In this document: in pieces, positions 44,300 through 56,364 of the stretch | How the letters are laid out: the number at the start of each line of letters is the position of its first letter | Numbering within the stretch: position 1 is the stretch's first letter | NCBI RefSeq assembly: GCF_042477335.2 | Contig: NC_091245.1 | Location: 221,525,501-221,589,500 of the forward strand | DNA from: Ovis canadensis | Taxonomy: Eukaryota; Chordata; Mammalia; Artiodactyla; Bovidae | Direction of reading: 5' to 3' | DNA: 64,000 bases | Translations under genes and position numbers: made by a program | Notes under the pieces: generated by a model | Seen by the model: only the letters and a program-made list of their open reading frames with translations | Told to the model about the DNA's origin: nothing | Database searches by the model: none

Positions 44300-45120
44300 T
44301 AAGGGATTTGACTTGGGTCATACCTGAATGGTCTACTGGTTTTCCCTACATTTTTCAATTTATGCCTGAATTTGGCAATAAGGAGTTCATGATCTGAGCC
44401 ACAGTCAGCTCCAAGTCTTGTTTTTGCTGACTGTGTAGAGCTTCTCCATCTTCAGCTGCAAAGAATATAATCAGTCTGATATCAGTATTGACCATCTGGT
44501 GATGTCCATGTGTAGAATCATCTCTTGTGTTGTTGGAAGAGGATGTTTGCTATGACTAGTGCATTTTCTTGGCAAACCTCTGTTAGCTTTTGCCCTGCTT
44601 CATTTTGTACTCCAAGGCCAAACTTGCCTGTTACTCCAGGTATCTCTTGACTTCCTACTTTTGCATTCTAGTCCTCTATGATGAAAAGGACATCTTTTGG
44701 GGATGTTAGTTTTAGAAGGTCTTGTATGTCTTCATAGAATGGTTCTACTTCAGCTTCTTTGGCATTAGTTGTTGGGGCATAGACTTGGATTACTCTCATA
44801 CTGAATGGTTTGCCTTGGAAACAGAGATAACTCTATTATTTTTGAGACTTCACCCAAGTACTGCTTTTTGGACTCTTTTGTTGACTATGAGGAATACTCC
44901 ATTTCTCCTAAGGGTTTCTTGCACACAGTAGTAGATATAATGGTCATCTGAATTAAATTCACCCATTCCAGTCCATTTTAGTACAGTGATTCCTAAAATG
45001 TCAATGTTCACTCTTGCCTTCATCTCCTGTTTGACCACTTCCAATTTACTTTGATTCATGGACCTAACATTCCAGGTTCCTATGCAGTATTGTTCTTTAC
45101 AGCATCAGACTTTACTTCCA
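44300..45120 (-). pseudogene. BovB endonuclease remnant in the inverted half
   Basis: Read leftwards from about 45120: start of the domain near 'acattccaggttcctatgca', MNQSKLEVVKQEM then ILGITVLKWTGMGEFNSDDH (the usual E-L-K-W has become V-L-K-W, so the catalytic Glu is lost), then fragments with the GD(W)NAKVG site at about 44665-44685 (Trp codon changed). The SDHELL box is at about 44385-44400. Multiple frames; dead. Confidence 0.8.
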
Positions 45121-46181
45121 TCACCAGTCACATCCATAACTGGGCATTGTTTTCTCGTTGGCTTTGTCTCTTCATTCTTTCTGGAGTTATTTCTCCACTC
45201 TTCTCCAGTAGCATATTGGGCACCTACCAACCTGGGGAGTGCATCTTTCAGTGTCCTATCTTTTTGCCTTTTCATACTGTTCATGGAGTTCAAGGGAGGA
45301 ATACTAAGTGATTTGCCATTCCCTTCTCCAGTGGACAATGTTTTGTCAGAACTCTCCACTTTGACCCATTTGTCTTGGGCGGCCCTACAGGGCATGGCTC
45401 ATAGTTTCATTGAGTTAGGCAAGGCTGTGGTCCATGTGATCACTTTGATTAGTTTTCTGTGATTGTGATTTTCAGTCTGTCTGCCCTCTGATGGATAAGG
45501 ATAAGAGGCTTATGGAAACTTCCTGATGGGAGAGACTGATTGTGGGGGAAACTGGGTCTTGTTCTGATGGATGGGACCATGCTCAGTAAATCTTTACTCT
45601 AACTTTCTGTTGATTGGTGGGGCTGTGTTCTCTCCCTGTTGTTTAACCTGAGACCAAACTATGGTAGGGGTAATGAAGATAATGGTGACTTCCTTCAAAA
45701 GGACATGTTCATGCATTGTTGTATTCAGTGCCCCTGACCCTGCAGCAGGCCACTGTCCACCCTTGTCTCCACAGGAGACTCCTGGACACCCAAAGGCATG
45801 TCTGGGTCAGTCTCTTGTGGGATCACTGCTCCTTTCTTCTGGGTCCTGGTACACAGAAGGTTTTGTTTGTGCCCACCAAGAGTCTGTTTCCCCAGTCCTG
45901 TGTAGTTCTGAAATCAAATCCCACTGGCCTCCAGTGTCAAATTCCCTGGCGGTTCCCAATGAGAGATACCAAGGGAATATTTCAAACAAGATGGGCACAA
46001 TAAAGGACAGAAATGGTATGAACCTAACAGAAGCAGAAGATACTAAGAAGAGGTGGGAAGAATACACAGAAGAACTACACAAAAATGATCTTAATGACCC
46101 AGATAACCATGATGGTGTGAACACTCACCTAGAGCCAGACATCCTGGATGTGAAGTCTAGTGGGCTTTAGGAATCATCACT

Positions 46182-47255
46182 ATGAACAAAGCTAGTGGAA
46201 GTGATGGAATTCCAGTGGAGCTATTGCAAATTCTAAGAGATGATGCTGTGAAGGTGCTGCACTCAATATGTCAGCAAACTGGGAAAACTCAGCAGTGGCC
46301 ACAGGACTGGAAAAGGTCAGTTTTCATTCCCATCCCAAAGAAAGGCAATGCCAAAGAATGTTCAAACTACTACACAATTGCACTCATCTCACACACTTGC
46401 AAAGTAATGCTCAAAATTCTCCAAGCCAGGCATCAGCAATACATGAGCTGAGACCTTCCAGTTGCTCACGCTGAATTGAGAAAAGGCAGAGGAACCAGAG
46501 ATCAAATTGCCAACATCTGTTGGATCATCAAAAAAAGCAAGAGAGTTCCAGGAAAACATCAACTTCTGCTTTATTGACTACCCCAAAGCCTTTGACTCTG
46601 TGGATCACAACAAACTGTGGAAAATTTTGGACGAGATGGGAATGCTAGACCATCTGACCTGCCTCCTGAGAAACCTGTCTGCAGGTCAAGAAGCAACAGT
46701 TAGAACTGAACGTGGAACAACAGACTGTTTCCAATTTGGGAAAAGAGTATGTCAAGGCTATATACTGTCACCCTGCTTGTTCAACTTATATGCAGAGTAC
46801 ATCATGTGAAATGTCATGCTGGATAAAGCACAAGCTGGAATCAAGATTGCCAGGAGAAATATCAATAACCTCAGATATACAGATTACACCACCCTTATGG
46901 TAAAAAGTGAAGAAGAACTAAAGAGCCTCTTGATGAAAGTGAAAATGGAGAGTGAAAAAGTTGGCTTAAAGCTCAACATTCAAAAAACTAAGATCATGGC
47001 ATCTGGTCCCATCCTTTCATGGGATTAGATGGAGAAACAGTGGAAACAGTGTCAGACTTTATTTTTCAGGGCTCCAAAATCACTGCAGATGGTGATTGCA
47101 GCCATAAAATTAAAGGACGCTTGCTCCTTGGAAGAAAAACTATGACCAACGTAGACAGCACCTTAAAGAGCAGAGACATTACTTTGCCAACAAAGGTCCA
47201 TCTAGTCAAAGCTGTTTTTTTCCAGTCATGTATAGAGGTGAGAGTTGGACTATAA
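46182..47255 (+). pseudogene. BovB reverse-transcriptase remnant in the sense half
   Basis: Fingers MNKASGSDGIPVELLQILRDD...QQWPQDWKRSVF (46182-46451), palm NINFCFIDYPKAFDSVDHNKLW (46507-46809), thumb from MLDKAQAGIKIARRNINNLRYTDYTTLM (46816-47028) and the C-terminal SDFIFQGSKITADGDCSH (47019-47255). The catalytic YADD reads YTDY, losing one metal-binding Asp. Stops at 46449-46451 and 46807-46809. Confidence 0.88.
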
Positions 47256-47664
47256 AGAAAGCTGAGCACCAAAGAATTGATGCTTTTGAACTGTGGTATT
47301 GGAGAAGACTCTTGAGAGTCCCTTGGACTTCAAGGAGATCCAACCAGTCAATCCTAAAGGAAATCAATCCTGAATATTCATTGGAAGAATTGATGCTGAG
47401 GCTGAAACTCCAATAGCTTGGCCACCTGATAAGAACTGACTCATTGGAAAAGACCCTGATGCTGTGAAAGATTGAAGGCAGGAGAAGAAGGGGACAAGAA
47501 AGGACGAGATGGTTGGATGGCATCATCGACTCTGTGGACATGAGTTTGAGCAAGTTCCGGGAGTTGGTGATAGACAGGGAAGCCTGGCGTGCTACAGTCC
47601 ATGAAATATCAAAGAGTCGGACTTGACTGAGCAACTGAAGTGGACTGAACTGAAACTGTTTTTT

Positions 47665-48450
47665 AACGTATAGAATATTTGAATAATATATATCAAAGAG
47701 GATATAAAGATGCTTAAAATTCAGAAGGCAATGAAATCACTATAGGGCCCCAAACCTCTCTTTGGCTTCAAGTCTTTATATCTGTATAAAAGTACTGTTC
47801 CCAAATAGAGCAAGCATAACTACTAAATGGTGCCACTGAAAGTTTGGAAGGTCTATGACACGAAAGCTAGAATTCAAAGGGATTTCTGTAAAGCAAAGTT
47901 CAGTGACCCTCCTAAGTCAGAAGAATTTTTCATATGTCTTGGAAATGGCAGAATCAAAAGGCAAAAGACGAAAGACATAAGACAGGAGATAAGAGATGAA
48001 AAAGTCTTCATTCTGTGATTCTTGGTTTCATTCTGCCCCCATCCCCCAAAAAAGACTGGAGGAGCCTCTTTAAGGTCTTTTCTAATTCTGTTCTTCTGTG
48101 ATTCCAAGTATATAGAATTCTCTATTCTGTAAGTGTCCCTCTCTTGTTTTGTTTGGTTACCTAACACATAATAGAGCTAGGTTATTGTGTCTCAAATAAC
48201 CAGTGCAGAATGTAGTTTAGCCTGATACAATATGAATCATTAGTCATAGGGGATTGCAATTTTTTAATTTAAATATATATGTCACATAGAAGTGTTTAAA
48301 AGTAAGGAAGATGATATTTCTGAATACTACAGCTTATACATTTATTTTTAATAATTTGAAATTTTTAATGGAATTTTAACAGAGAATGTCTAAAATATAT
48401 AATCCAAAAGGAAATTCTACACAAACTTGAACCACTATCAGCATAAATAG
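47665..48450. other. Sequence with no feature seen
   Basis: Overlapping ORFs at 47827-48018 (+) and 47874-48167 (-) lack any domain. Confidence 0.5.
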
Positions 48451-48451
48451 G

Positions 48452-48482
48452 GGTGTGTGTGTATGTTTGTGTGTGTGTGTAT
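48452..48482. repeat. (TG)n microsatellite
   Basis: Interrupted TG run. Confidence 0.9.
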
Positions 48483-48837
48483 AGAACCAGGGATAATTTA
48501 TGTTAAACATTGAATAAGTGATATAACAATCATTAGTAAATAATAGATCACAATAACTCTAGTATCACCAGAATCCACATACTTCAATTATGATGTGACA
48601 ACAACTTATGCAACCATTTAGCAATTCTCAAAAAGAAATTACATTCATTCCAGTGTGCTATTAAACATTCTTGCTTTGGAATTTTTAATGCATTTAAATA
48701 ATCCCCATGGGTTGTTCAAAATATGGTATATAAAACTACTATAAAATGCCCAGATGTTAGCAAACTTTAGTCTTTTATTTTTCTAACACACATTTCTGTA
48801 TGCCTTTTATAATATTTCATTTAAAAAGAATATATTT

Positions 48838-48930
48838 GTATACCTATGGCTGATTCATATTGAGGTTTGACAGAAAACAACAAAATTCTGTAAAGCAATT
48901 ATCCTTCAGTTTAAAAAAAATTTAAAGAAA
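48838..48930 (+). mobile_element. L1 extreme 3' tip, older artiodactyl type
   Basis: 'tacctatggctgattcatat', 'ctgtaaagcaattatccttc' and an A-rich tail. Confidence 0.75.
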
Positions 48931-50077
48931 ACAACAAGAATATAATTTATTTCACAACTTCCTAATTGTCCTTAATATTTAAAAACAATTTACTCAATTT
49001 CTCATATTAAGACAAAAAGAAGAGCAGATCTCTTGAGAGTTTCAACATTTTACTTTGCATTTCAAAGCTTCATTTTGAGAAAAACTTACTGACTCAGGGC
49101 AAATTTGTGGGAAACTATAAATTAATATAGGTCTTGCTTACAATCCTCTCAGGCAATTACTAGAAGCACCATAAAAAGGTGTGATCAGGATATCCAGACC
49201 AAGTATGTTTTTGAGGACTCAAGTATACATTTACTCCCATTTTCCACAAAAAATATTTCTTGGGACACTTGTTTTTCAAAATTCTCCTCCAAAAAAAACT
49301 ACCTAGTTAAACAATTTGGAATTTTTTGCATACTGTGCCTTCCTATTTGAAATTTACAAATCCATATTAGCACTCCAAACAAGTATTTCAGTGAAGTACA
49401 TTATTTAATCCATGTTTAACCTTGAGTTTCCAAGTCATTAGTGTTGTTCTGACTATAACACTCCCACAATTCTCCTCTCCTTCTCCCTTCTTCTTATTAA
49501 ACACTATTCTTTTCTAATTTCATGGAATACGTATTGCTTGAGACAACAAGGCTTTGAGAGCCTTTGTACTATGGCCTTGATACTGTGACTGACTCAAGGC
49601 CAGAGTGGAGCCATGGGTGGAGATATTGAAGAAAAGAGTACAAACAGGAAATCCATGAGGGTTGTTGTAAACAGAATTGCAAGTTGGATTAATATTTCAT
49701 AGAGCAATGAGTGTGCCTATTTTTGGATTTTTCTTCAGTACGTTTAGAAACATGAAAAGATGGATAAGCTACAACTGTGACACACCTAGCAAACAATGGC
49801 TGCTTTTCTTATTGCATGATCCTTAAGAAAAGCATAATTGTTTAAACGAGAAAAATGTCTTTGTTTTCAGAAACATCTAGCAAATAGGAAGAAACTATTA
49901 TGGAAAGCATATTTTCAAATGACCAAAGCATTCACAAACATATGTAAAACTTCACAAGTGCAGGCAATATATGATTAAGCATTCAAGTAGACTAATAATT
50001 TATACTGAGGACTCTACATATGATTCAACTGGAAGCAAGAAGTTCTTCCTATAAAAAAAGAAATAATCCTTGGTGAT
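48931..50077. other. AT-rich sequence with no feature seen
   Basis: No exon-like ORF or repeat recognised. Confidence 0.5.
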
Positions 50078-50190
50078 TGTAGCATAACAATGTGAATGTT
50101 CTTAATACCACTGAATTAGATACTTAAAAATTGGTAAAATGGTAAATTTTATGTTATATGTCTTTTATAGCTATTGAAAAAAGAAATAAT
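50078..50190 (+). mobile_element. Old L1M 3' end
   Basis: 'gaatgttcttaataccactg', 'acttaaaaattggtaaaatg' and 'gtaaattttatgttatatgt' match the ancestral L1 3' terminus. Confidence 0.7.
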
Positions 50191-50748
50191 CTAATCTTAT
50201 TTTCAGACATCATTAAAATAACAAGATTTTTTTTTAATACTTGGGAGAATTACACCTTATTATAAAATCAGATTCTTAAAAATGTCTGAAAACTCTCCTC
50301 TCTCACCGGGAAACACTTATTTTTACCAAAAGAGAAGGCAGTAGTGGATGGTGAAAGAACATGTTGGTTTCAGAATAAGATAAATATTTTCTTTTTTTCT
50401 CTACTTCCACTACCTAAATCTCCATGCCACTAGAGCTACAAGAATAGATTTTAAAGTGGACTTCCTTTTTACATTACAAAAAATAATAGAGTTTTCTATA
50501 AATGTAAAATGGTATTTCACAAGTTTTTTAAAAATATTTCATTTCCTGTAGTGGCATTAAGAGTAAAATCTTGTGTGTGGATTTTTTAAAGTTAGGTAGG
50601 ATACATTTGATTTATCAAAGTGTGTTAATATAGGAGCATTAACAAATTTGTGAGAAATAGACTTAGGAAAGGATTAATGAACTCTAAAACTCACTGCAAA
50701 GCTAAGAATGTTTAAAAGCATTGTTCTCCTTGGCTAATATCTTATACC
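50191..50748. other. AT-rich sequence with no feature seen
   Basis: Nothing recognised. Confidence 0.5.
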
Positions 50749-50880
50749 AGACTGTAAGTTTATGAGAGTGGGGAATACATCCATCTTGTTCACCACTATT
50801 TTTTCATGCTTTCAGTAGTACCTAGTGTTGTAAACAATAAATATTAATATCTCTCAGTATATTAATAAATTCAGACAAAA
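50749..50880 (+). mobile_element. L2 LINE 3' end
   Basis: 'cagactgtaagtttatgaga', 'tcttgttcaccactatttt', 'agtagtacctagtgttgtaa' and 'caataaatattaatatctct' fit the sense L2 terminus. Confidence 0.7.
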
Positions 50881-53138
50881 GTTAAAAATACAGAAAATTG
50901 CTTTTTAGGTAATAGTTAAAAAGCAACACTAGTGAAGGCCATTTTTCAGTCAATAAATGATTTCAAATATTACCAATGAATTATATATCTAATCAGTTAC
51001 AAGTTCCATTATTCATCAAATATATGTTAAACTTAGCTACCAAATTCATTCAAGTCTTACGTATGGAATTTTATTTACAAACCAGTGTTCTCCATTTCAA
51101 GAGACCAATATTGTCAACACTTAGGCACTTAAGATCCAATTCTTCACATGAATCTTTTTGTCTGATGGACCACTGTTGAACTTTTCTCATGAGGTCTGAG
51201 CAGTAAAGTTATATTTGGTAGATATTCTTACAGTCTTTTCAAGTAGAGGCATTATGAAACTTTACATATTTTAAAGATATCCAGTGGAAGAATATAAATA
51301 AAAATGTTAATATTTGCCATTTGAATTAATTTTCTTCAAAATTTAAGCTATTTGCACACAAATATCAAAATAAGAATTATTAAATAGTGTTTCCTATAAT
51401 CCTGAAAAACTTTTAGAGATGAAAGAGTGTGTCAGTATTTATAAAAGTATAGAAAAGAGATATCTACTGCTTTTAAACTGATTTCCTAGACCTTAATTAT
51501 TGTTTTTTGTGTTCTTGATTTAGGAAAACTAAAACATAAGCAGAGAAAGTAGGACATAGTTTCCTCATGATTAGCAAAAGAGTCAAAACTTTGGAATCAC
51601 TTTGAAATCTATTTTAAAAACTCAGCTACTTTGATTTTTTTTTCCTGTTATAGAACCATGAAAAGTTATTTCAACTGAATTGAATACATAACTCCTAGAG
51701 TGTAGACAGTTGCTATTATTTGTTCACTTCATCAAAATGCTTTTTTAAATTCTTGCTACATCTGTATTACCAGGTCTTGGAGAAACCAAGGTGAAAGAGG
51801 CCCAGGAGAAGCCAAACCCTCTTTGCTATTTCTAACAAAGGAAATGCCATTCTTGCCACTAACTCTTGGAATGATTTCCAAGTTCTCTAAAAATAATTTA
51901 ACCTGTGTCAAATAGCTGTCTCATCTGGAAAACTCAATAAATGAATGTAGAAGTTAGAAAGAGCAAGGGGAAAGTTAGGTGTTAAACTGAAATGGTATAT
52001 CCCAGGCTTTTTAGATTAAAACTCCAAATTAGCCAGCACACTTCCATACATCTGCTCACTTTTCTTTAAACTTGAGCTATATTATTGCAGAAAAGCATAG
52101 TAATCCCCACTCTGCTCTTGTATTTCAAATGAGAGACTGAAACATAACAACATAGGCACCTTTGAAAAGGGGTATTATGGGTGGATGAATTTCTTTTGGG
52201 GTCAGCATTTCCACATTCAAAGAGCAGATTATATAGGGAGGAGAAGAAGAAGGAATAATAAAAAGTATTTCTACCCACTGACAATGATTCTAATTTGACA
52301 TTGAACTTTAGTTTAAAAAAGACATGTCTATTGAATCATGCTTCACTTTAAACAATAGCTGAATTTAAAACTTTTGTGCAAATTATTTCTTGGTAGCCAA
52401 ATTCTACTTCACTATACCCCAGTAGCCGTTGACAAGTAGAAAGCTCAGGTAAGCCCTTACAGAAATAAAAAGTATGCTATATTTATTCAGAAATGTGGGT
52501 TATTGTATACTATCTTCTTGATTTAAAGCATTTTAACATGCCAGTGATTTAAAAATGAGTTTTTAAATTCTGTTACATGATTTTATAAGGAAATTCTATC
52601 TTATACTTTTCCATCTGTTAAATTAAGATTAACGTTTATTATATGCTGGTCCATGAATGAAATGTCATTGCTTAAATGATTTTTAGACATCTGTTAGTGT
52701 CCTCAAAGAGAAAAAACTGGAATATTTTTAGAACAGATGATTTACCACATGACTATTAACTTTTGTAGGGTCCCACTTAAGATTTTTCAAGGTGGCTAAA
52801 AGTAAAATGGAAACCTTCTGGGTTTTAAATATTTTTCTATTTTCTTTTTTGATATGAAAGGGAAATCTATAAAAATTTTGTAAAGAAAAGTGGCTCTGGT
52901 AACTTGCATTGATTCCTGTTGAATGGGAGAGCTATGAAAGTCAAACTCAGTTTGTCTACAGGGTCACATGACTGTGTGACTAGCGATTCATGCAATGACT
53001 CTGCTTTCCTACTCTCATAATTAGTTTTAGAGCGTGGGGTGGAAAAGGAGACGAAAAGAGATCATATATGGACTATCTGCCATTTGCCAAGAATTGTGCT
53101 TGACATTTTATATATGGCTTCTCATTTATAAAGACTTT
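50881..53138. other. About 2.3 kb AT-rich sequence with no feature seen
   Basis: No repeat recognised and no splice-bounded ORF. Confidence 0.5.
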
Positions 53139-53148
53139 AGCAATACAG

Positions 53149-53329
53149 AGGGCTTCCCTTGTGACTCAGCTGGTAAAGAATCTGGACCTGAGTTCAGTCC
53201 CTGGGTTGGGAAGATCCCCTGGAGAAGGGAAAGGCTACCCATTCCAGTATTCTGGCCTGGAAAATTCCATGGATTGTATACTCCATGGGGTCGCAAAGGA
53301 TCAGACTGACAGACTCAGTTTCTCTTTCA
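53149..53329 (+). mobile_element. Bov-tA SINE
   Basis: 'gggcttcccttgtgactcag' head. A ~20-bp internal deletion removes the 'gcaatgcaggagacc' stretch before 'tgagttcagtccctggg'. Flanks agcaatacag (53139-53148) and agtaatacat (53330-53339) are an 8-of-10 duplication. Confidence 0.92.
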
Positions 53330-53339
53330 AGTAATACAT

Positions 53340-53978
53340 AAGAAAAAACTCAACCTAAAGAAATCTCTTATTTTTCTTTTTTCCTGCCAAATTATTTTGT
53401 GTCTTACTAAGTGATAAAATCTCTAGTAAGAAAGAGAAATCTGGTATCTTGCTTTTCTCCCCTGTGTGCAGTCACTGGTTTTTTTAGGTCTTGAAATGAA
53501 GGGAGTTCAATGGTAGATGGCAGTGTGAGAAAGAAGGCTGTTTATACTCTTTGCAGGTAAGATGAGGATATCTGAGAGAAGTTTTAAAAATAAAAGGTAA
53601 GGGAAATGGTCAAATATTCAGAATAAGGCATAGTTTGCAATTGACTGGATAAAAATAGTTAAAATGGCTTTAATTGTAAACATAAAACTTTAATTTCAAA
53701 TACTATAGATGGAGACTAAAAAAGGATAAGTTGATTGTAACTCTTTTAAGACCAAAGCAAATTTAGAAGCAATCCTTGAGGACGTTATCTAATCATATCT
53801 TTCATATTATTTAATAACAGTAAATTTGCCCTGACTGTCTATTGTGGATATGATATATCTCTGTCAACTGTGCTGAGATATAGGAAGATAAATGTTAAGT
53901 AAAGATCGGAAACTAGTGAACTGATAACACCAAACATTTTTCATAAATCCCTGTCAAATCTTTCTTAAAATTTTATTT
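53340..53978. other. Sequence with no feature seen
   Basis: Nothing recognised. Confidence 0.5.
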
Positions 53979-53995
53979 AAAAGTTTTAAATATTT

Positions 53996-54206
53996 CGGAA
54001 GTGGGAGGGGGGTTCAGGATTGGGAACATGTGTACACCCATGGCAGACTCATGTTGATGTGTGGCAAAACCAATACAATATTGTAAAGTAAAAAAAAAAA
54101 AAAAAGAGAGAGAGAATCTACAGAACAAGTCAAAACATAAGAATACTAAATATTTTTCTTGAGTCAAAAAAATAAAATAAAATTGAAGGACAGAAACTTA
54201 AAAAAA
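53996..54206 (+). mobile_element. Young L1 3' tip with apparent 3' transduction
   Basis: 53996-54090 is the last ~95 bp of bovine-type L1 ('gggttcaggattgggaacat', 'ggcaaaaccaatacaatatt'), followed by a first poly(A) at 54091-54105. A further ~94 bp of non-L1 sequence (54106-54199) ends in a second poly(A), with AATAAA at 54171-54176. A target duplication of at least 15 bp (aagttttaaatattt, 53981-53995 and 54207-54221) encloses both parts. Confidence 0.88.
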
Positions 54207-54221
54207 AAGTTTTAAATATTT

Positions 54222-54979
54222 TATTTAAAATTTTATTTAAGAGCTTTAAATACTATATTGTGTACATATTATTTTAAGTCAAATATCTAGTCATGTCATT
54301 TCAGTATTCTCTGTTTATCCCATTAGATAACATGAATAACAACATTTCTAATCAAGAAAATCATTGTTATTTAAAGTGAGTTAAGCAGTCATCTGAAATT
54401 TTAAACACTTATAAACCAGTTGAGAGCAAGAATATAATCATATTTATTGATGTATCTCTCTGGGGCTCATCACATGGCTCATGCTTACACATCTTATAGA
54501 ACCGACCTAACTGATGAACAGCTTGGGTGAAGATTACAGTGTGGATTAAAAGCTTACTTCCAATCAGGTCCTACTCCATGGGAAATCTGTGGAGCAGGCT
54601 AAGCACTTGCCTTGATCAGTTTTACTCACTTTTTCTTCCTGTCTGCTGACCAGTGATGAGGAGAACACCATTAAACATTTTGATGATTCATTGTAAGTCT
54701 GCACGTCATACTTTTGCCCTGATCTTTATGTGGCTAAAGTCTTAATAGCCTCCCACACCAAAAGTCATGTTTGAAATACAATACATTAACAATCTGAAGC
54801 TGACTTAGCTGTGAAGCAGGATACCGAGAATAAATAGATGAAATTCTAGACATTTCTAAAGAGGATCCAGCTACTTAATGGTCACTGAGGTCTTCAGTGA
54901 ATAGGTGTGAATATTTCAGTGCAGTCCAACCTGAACTGAAAAGCAGTTCTTACTTCCAAATTTAAATACCTCCTGTGCA
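54222..54979. other. Sequence beyond the EGF gene's likely 3' end; no feature seen
   Basis: A second possible minus-strand AATAAA (reversed tttatt near 54444) could serve a longer 3'UTR of the exon at 55247-55431. Confidence 0.4.
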
Positions 54980-55246
54980 CATAAAAAAAGAGTTTCATTT
55001 ATTAGTCCAAAATGTTACTACAATTTGGGACCTTGAAAAAACATTCTCTTTTTCTTGGGCATGTTCTTCAGCGAAAGGAAGTTGGGAAGGGTAGGCTAGA
55101 GAGTGGAACTTGTGCTTGGAGACCATAAAGTTGAGACGTCCTGTCTTTCACCTCACAACAGGCGAGGCTGGGCTGAAGATGGTTGAGTAAGTACATTTCT
55201 CTGCCAAAGTTAAGATGATGAACCATGGGTGAACCTCAGCAAAATT
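54980..55246 (-). other. Probable 3'UTR of the EGF-repeat gene
   Basis: Directly follows the stop codon at 55249-55247. A reversed AATAAA occurs at 54998-55003, with a T/G-rich stretch just beyond it on the mRNA sense, as expected of a polyadenylation site. The length of ~265 nt is inferred. Confidence 0.55.
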
Positions 55247-55431
55247 CTATTCATCCACTGAAAAGCTGTTAGCATTTGGTTGTTGAGGATCGTCCAAACC
55301 ATTTTCCTCGCAGGTTGGACCCATTCTCTTTGGGGGGCAATCGCAGTGACCATTAAGAGGGTCACAGTGAGCTGTGTGGACACACTGGCACTTCAGAGGG
55401 CAGTTGGGTCCGTACTGGCCTGACCTGCATC
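55247..55431 (-). CDS. Terminal coding exon of a MEGF-type EGF-repeat protein (EGFEM1 candidate)
   Basis: Read on the minus strand, a pyrimidine-rich tract and 'ccccctcacag' acceptor end at 55432. The exon begins with two bases of a split codon, then 60 codons to TAG at 55249-55247. The peptide starts CRSGQYGPNCPLKCQC and continues CVHTAHCDPLNGHCDC and MGPTCEE. It shows eight cysteines in the spacing of laminin-like EGF modules of the MEGF10/11/6, SCARF and EGFEM1 group. About 17 polar residues ending FSVDE follow, with no membrane segment, so the protein should be secreted or matrix-associated. Preceding exons are not in the window. A soluble C-terminus directly after the EGF module favours EGFEM1 over MEGF10/11 (which have a membrane segment); this is inference. 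Alternative: an exon of a decayed paralogue. Confidence 0.75.
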
Positions 55432-56360
55432 CTGTGAGGGGGAAAATAAAAATAAAACCAATTCAAATATGCATTTCAATCAGTCTTTTTACTACTATTT
55501 CTTGGAATTCAATAAGATAATGATAGGCTTGTAAAGAATTCTGGTTAACCATTGGTATCTTTTTCCCATGCTTAGAATGTTATATAAGAAAGTAGGGACT
55601 TTAATGGGAAACAGGAGGAGGCTGAAGAGTGTTAAGAAAGTCAGTGACAAAATCAAACAGATGAGAAGACAGGACAGCAACTGATATTTTCAAAATGCCT
55701 TCTCAAAATTAGATTATTCAATACAGCTTATAGTAGCGCTTTGTGAGGGACACTAGGAAAATGGATTAGCTGTCTTGAGGTCAGAAAAAGGCAACACTTA
55801 CCCAAAAAACACAATATATGAAATTTGCCTTTAGGTTGAAAACACAATTACTTGTGCTTGTGTTGCTGAAAATGAAATGACTTTAAATTCAACTCTCATC
55901 CCTTAACATATGTTGGAAGGATTATAGATCTCATGGAGGATCCTGCTATATGTGCTAAAGGGTTATAACTATCTTTAACTTGAATTGCATTGTGATCACA
56001 ATCAGTAGAGAAATGAAAAAAAGGAATTAAAAAGTGTTAGCTTAATCAAAATAACAAAACATGGACTAAAAAAAAGTCTCCCTTCCAAAATCACACCCCA
56101 ACCTGCATATTTTGTCTTAGTCTGATATCCAGCAGAGACTTAGCAGAGAATTAACAGGTTCTGTTTCTGAAGGATTGTGAGCTTGGGAAGAAAGCCAAGC
56201 CCAACCCATGGAAACCGAAGATGGTTTCACATTTCTTAGGCAGTCAGGCAAGACTGGGAAATAACTCAATTTACCAACGTTTAAGGACCAGAGAAACTTA
56301 ACTTTGCAATAATAACATTCATCTAGCTCTATGCCATTTTTCAAAATGGGTTCCTAATAT
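55432..56360 (-). other. Intron upstream of the EGF exon; nothing else seen
   Basis: Immediately next to the acceptor is a T-rich tract ('ttttatttttattttcc' on the minus strand). No further exon was recognised. The 75-codon ORF at 56117-56344 has no EGF pattern. Confidence 0.5.
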
Positions 56361-56364
56361 ATCT

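Larger units (their letters stand above)
43932..47652 (+). mobile_element. BovB LINE, 3.7 kb with 5'UTR, 5' half inverted
   Basis: 43932-45958 is antisense: it starts in the linker ('tgcctgaagtgttcccttgg') and runs back through the endonuclease into ~500 bp of 5'UTR. 45960-47652 is sense: linker ('gagataccaagggaatattt') to the 3' end. Both halves start at the same element position, overlapping by about 28 bases. An exact 12-bp target duplication, aaactgtttttt, at 43920-43931 and 47653-47664 shows a single insertion. It is the most complete BovB here in element coordinates. Confidence 0.95.

Noticed and set aside
42790..47652. A single rearranged BovB array or tandem duplication
   Set aside because: The 7-bp and 12-bp target duplications and the 130-bp unrelated spacer show two independent insertions, the second twin-primed.
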